From the NCBI RefSeq assembly GCF_003431975.1, contig NZ_CP027116.1, positions 3,100,001-3,164,000 on the forward strand: a stretch of 64,000 nt of DNA. The letters run 5' to 3'. Under the pieces are notes generated by a model. It was not told where the DNA came from. It did no database searches and saw only the letters and a program-made list of their open reading frames with translations. How positions within the stretch are numbered: the stretch's first letter is position 1; each line of letters starts with the position of its first letter. The DNA is from Bacillus pumilus. GTDB taxonomy: Bacteria; Bacillota; Bacilli; Bacillales; Bacillaceae. The translations under genes and the position numbers were made by a program. Of this stretch, positions 62,240 to 64,000 are shown one piece after another.

Positions 62240-62809
62240 TTATTTAGACCGAAACACGTCTGCGCTTCGTTCATATTCAACATCCGCATCACCGAGCCGA
62301 TGATTCACGATCCGGGCGGCTGCAAATAAATAGTCAGAGAGCCGATTTACATATGTGAGCGCAACCGCTGGAATCTCTCCCTGCTTCGCAAGCGTCACCA
62401 TATGCCGCTCTGCTCGTCTGACGACTGTCCGCGCCACATGTAAAAGAGCAGCGCCTTCCTGGCCGCCTGGTAAAATAAACTTGGTGAGCGGCGTGGCTTC
62501 TTCTACATAGACATCCATTCTTTGCTCAAGGACGGCTACAGACGCTTCAGTTAATTTACCTTCTTTGTGTGGTTTGACTGTTGCCAAATCTCCGCCGCAA
62601 TCAAACAGCTCATGCTGTATGACCGTAAGCTCTGACAGAATGTCTTGAAACAATTCGCCATGCTGACGTAAATTTGCATGTGCAAGTCCAATAAAGCTAT
62701 TTGCCTCATCTAACGTGCCGTACGCCTCTACTCTAACATCATCCTTGTCGGCTCTCCCGCCGATCAAGCCGGTTTGGCCTCGATCCCCTGTTTTTGTATA
62801 AAGTTTCAT
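62240..62809 (-). CDS. pduO: Cob(I)alamin adenosyltransferase PduO
   Basis: A 189-residue PduO-type ATP:corrinoid adenosyltransferase. YTKTGDRGQTGLIGGRADKD at the N-terminus is the ATP-binding loop, and VARTVVRRAERHMV with YVNRLSDYLFAAARI are the conserved helices. It adds the adenosyl group to cobalamin. It is next to the corrinoid-transport-like yvrA, as in B. subtilis. GGGGG precedes the ATG. Confidence 0.94.
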   Translation of the reverse strand: MKLYTKTGDRGQTGLIGGRADKDDVRVEAYGTLDEANSFIGLAHANLRQHGELFQDILSELTVIQHELFDCGGDLATVKPHKEGKLTEASVAVLEQRMDVYVEEATPLTKFILPGGQEGAALLHVARTVVRRAERHMVTLAKQGEIPAVALTYVNRLSDYLFAAARIVNHRLGDADVEYERSADVFRSK

Positions 62810-62925
62810 CGGTGTTCCCCCTTTTCCATTGCTTTGTCCTTTTAGTATACCCTGAAGTGGAGGGGTTGTATTTGTTTTGCTAAAACAATGTGTTTTTAAT
62901 ATTCGATTGAATCACATGATCAATC

Positions 62926-62954
62926 AAAAAAAGCGAACCCTTTGGTTCACTTTT
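62926..62954 (-). terminator. yvrA terminator
   Basis: AAGCGAACC (62931-62939) pairs with GGTTCACTT (62944-62952) with one mismatch and a T-run on the - strand. The stem overlaps the yvrA stop region. Confidence 0.75.
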
Positions 62955-64000
62955 AAATGGCATTCAATGTATAAAGAAGACGGTGCAATTTCTGCCTTAA
63001 TCTTTCTTGTAAAAGCTCACCATTTTTTGTTTCTTGCATACCCGCAATAGCGATACAAAGATGATGAATAGGCATGCTCGTCGCTTGTTTGATCATGTGG
63101 ACAAGCTGCCCCATGAGCTGAACAGACGATCCGTCTGATCGAGTTTCTTTCAGCACAAGCCAAATGGTCAGCTCGTCTTGCTGGCGCATACCGTAAAGCA
63201 CCATATCGTCTTCTGTGTCTTCAGCAGCAAATTGTTTTGATCCATTCGTTTGGTCGTAAAACAATAGTCCTTCACGATCATCCAGTTCGTCAAGAAGCGT
63301 CTCACTTCCCGTTCCGAGAGATCTTTTCCAAAAGAAGCCACCTCTTTTCTCATGTGAGGAAAGGATGCGAAGCGGCTGTTTGATGGAAAACATCATTCCT
63401 TCTTCGTCATATGTGCTCCATCCATCTGCTAACTTCTCATTTGATGCTAGAGACTCCCCCGCAGGCTCAATGATCAGCTGAGGGTTTGGCCGAAATGGAT
63501 GCTGGAGCGGTGTCACATTTGTTTCATATACACGATTGATCCGCTCAGGTGTCAAGACGTGATGCGGCTGTCCTATCATTTCAGTCTTTCCTTCATCAAG
63601 TAGCAGCAACCGGTCACAATACAAACTGGCGATGTTCACATCATGAAACACGCCGATCACCGTTAAGCTAGAGGAAGTGGTTTCTTCTTTAATTAAATCA
63701 AGCAAGTCTTTTTGATAAGCCAAATCAAGAAAACTGGTTGGTTCATCCAGCAATAAATATTCAGGTTGCTGAGCTAATGCCTGTGCCAAGTAAACACGCT
63801 GCTGCTCTCCCCCGCTCAACTCATGGATGGATTGATCCTTAAACTGCGCAACATCCGTTTGTTCCATTACTTTGTTTACAATCTGCATATCCTCTTGCGT
63901 AACAGATTGCAGCCATCCTTTTTGATATGGATAACGACCAAATTGAACCGTTTCTCCCACTGTAAATGAGAAGGCTTGGTCCGTTTTCTGCGGAAGAACA
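62953..64000 (-). CDS. yvrA: Corrinoid ABC transporter ATPase YvrA, 5' end beyond the window
   Basis: At least 349 residues are visible; the start and Walker A lie past the right edge. Visible parts include VLPQKTDQAFSFTVGETVQF, the ABC signature HELSGGEQQRVYLAQALAQQ, Walker B YLLLDEPTSFLDLAYQ, and the switch His in IGVFHDVNIASLY. A C-terminal extension of about 150 residues, an unusual addition for this ATPase family, ends LHRLLYTLNAI and is typical of YvrA. With YvrB and YvrC it is believed to import vitamin B12. Confidence 0.9.
   Translation of the reverse strand, partial: VLPQKTDQAFSFTVGETVQFGRYPYQKGWLQSVTQEDMQIVNKVMEQTDVAQFKDQSIHELSGGEQQRVYLAQALAQQPEYLLLDEPTSFLDLAYQKDLLDLIKEETTSSSLTVIGVFHDVNIASLYCDRLLLLDEGKTEMIGQPHHVLTPERINRVYETNVTPLQHPFRPNPQLIIEPAGESLASNEKLADGWSTYDEEGMMFSIKQPLRILSSHEKRGGFFWKRSLGTGSETLLDELDDREGLLFYDQTNGSKQFAAEDTEDDMVLYGMRQQDELTIWLVLKETRSDGSSVQLMGQLVHMIKQATSMPIHHLCIAIAGMQETKNGELLQERLRQKLHRLLYTLNAI

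Overview
The window is a chromosomal segment of a low-GC, endospore-forming Firmicute, most likely the Bacillus pumilus group (B. pumilus, safensis or altitudinis). Gene content and order follow the B. subtilis yun-yur-yus-yvq-lia region almost gene for gene: yunD, yunF, pucG, bsn, sufCDSUB, metNPQ, yusD-G, gcvH, yusI, fadN-fadA-fadE, yuzL, yusN, yusU-W, yusZ, htrB, cssRS, yuxN, fumC, gerA, lia, pduO and yvrA. The species call rests on recognised protein families and synteny, not on a database search.

Left part (1-18800). The remains of the purine-catabolism region come first: a partial yunD, yunF, a PucR-type regulator and pucG, with an IS3-family element and an MFS transporter between them. 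Next are the extracellular ribonuclease gene bsn, a Fur-boxed siderophore uptake operon (binding protein, two permeases, FhuF-like reductase), a degenerate reading frame, a cupin gene, the yrkR-yrkQ-yrkP two-component cluster divergent from yrkO, and a WYL regulator divergent from an NAD(P)H oxidoreductase.

Island (about 18867-25797). A type I restriction-modification locus (hsdR, a single-TRD hsdS-like gene, hsdM, hsdS) lies between two copies of the sufB 3' end. The outer copy is still followed by a strong terminator that looks like the original end of the suf operon. Three nearly identical 20-bp palindromes, spaced about four helical turns apart, precede the hsdS-like/hsdM/hsdS operon.

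Middle (25759-47820). The suf Fe-S assembly operon is followed by yurZ, a SAM-riboswitch-controlled methionine ABC transporter, yusD-yusI with gcvH, the fad beta-oxidation operon with a FadR box, small sporulation-type genes, a Fur-boxed siderophore ATPase gene (yusV), yusW, yusZ and the protease gene htrB.

Right part (47820-64000). CssRS secretion-stress system, yuxN, fumC, the gerA germinant-receptor operon with a SigG-type promoter, the liaIHGFSR cell-envelope stress operon with a LiaR box and an internal attenuator-like hairpin, pduO and the start-truncated yvrA. Several small genes (50181-50345, 52979-53146, 42892-43029, probably 31158-31355) lie in apparent intergenic spaces.

The most unusual features are: an IS copy sitting in the loop of a bidirectional terminator; two copies of a structured ~167-bp intergenic element, each bracketed by duplicated terminator hairpins; the sufB-targeted restriction island; and the palindrome array in front of its operon. 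No tRNA, rRNA or CRISPR array was seen.
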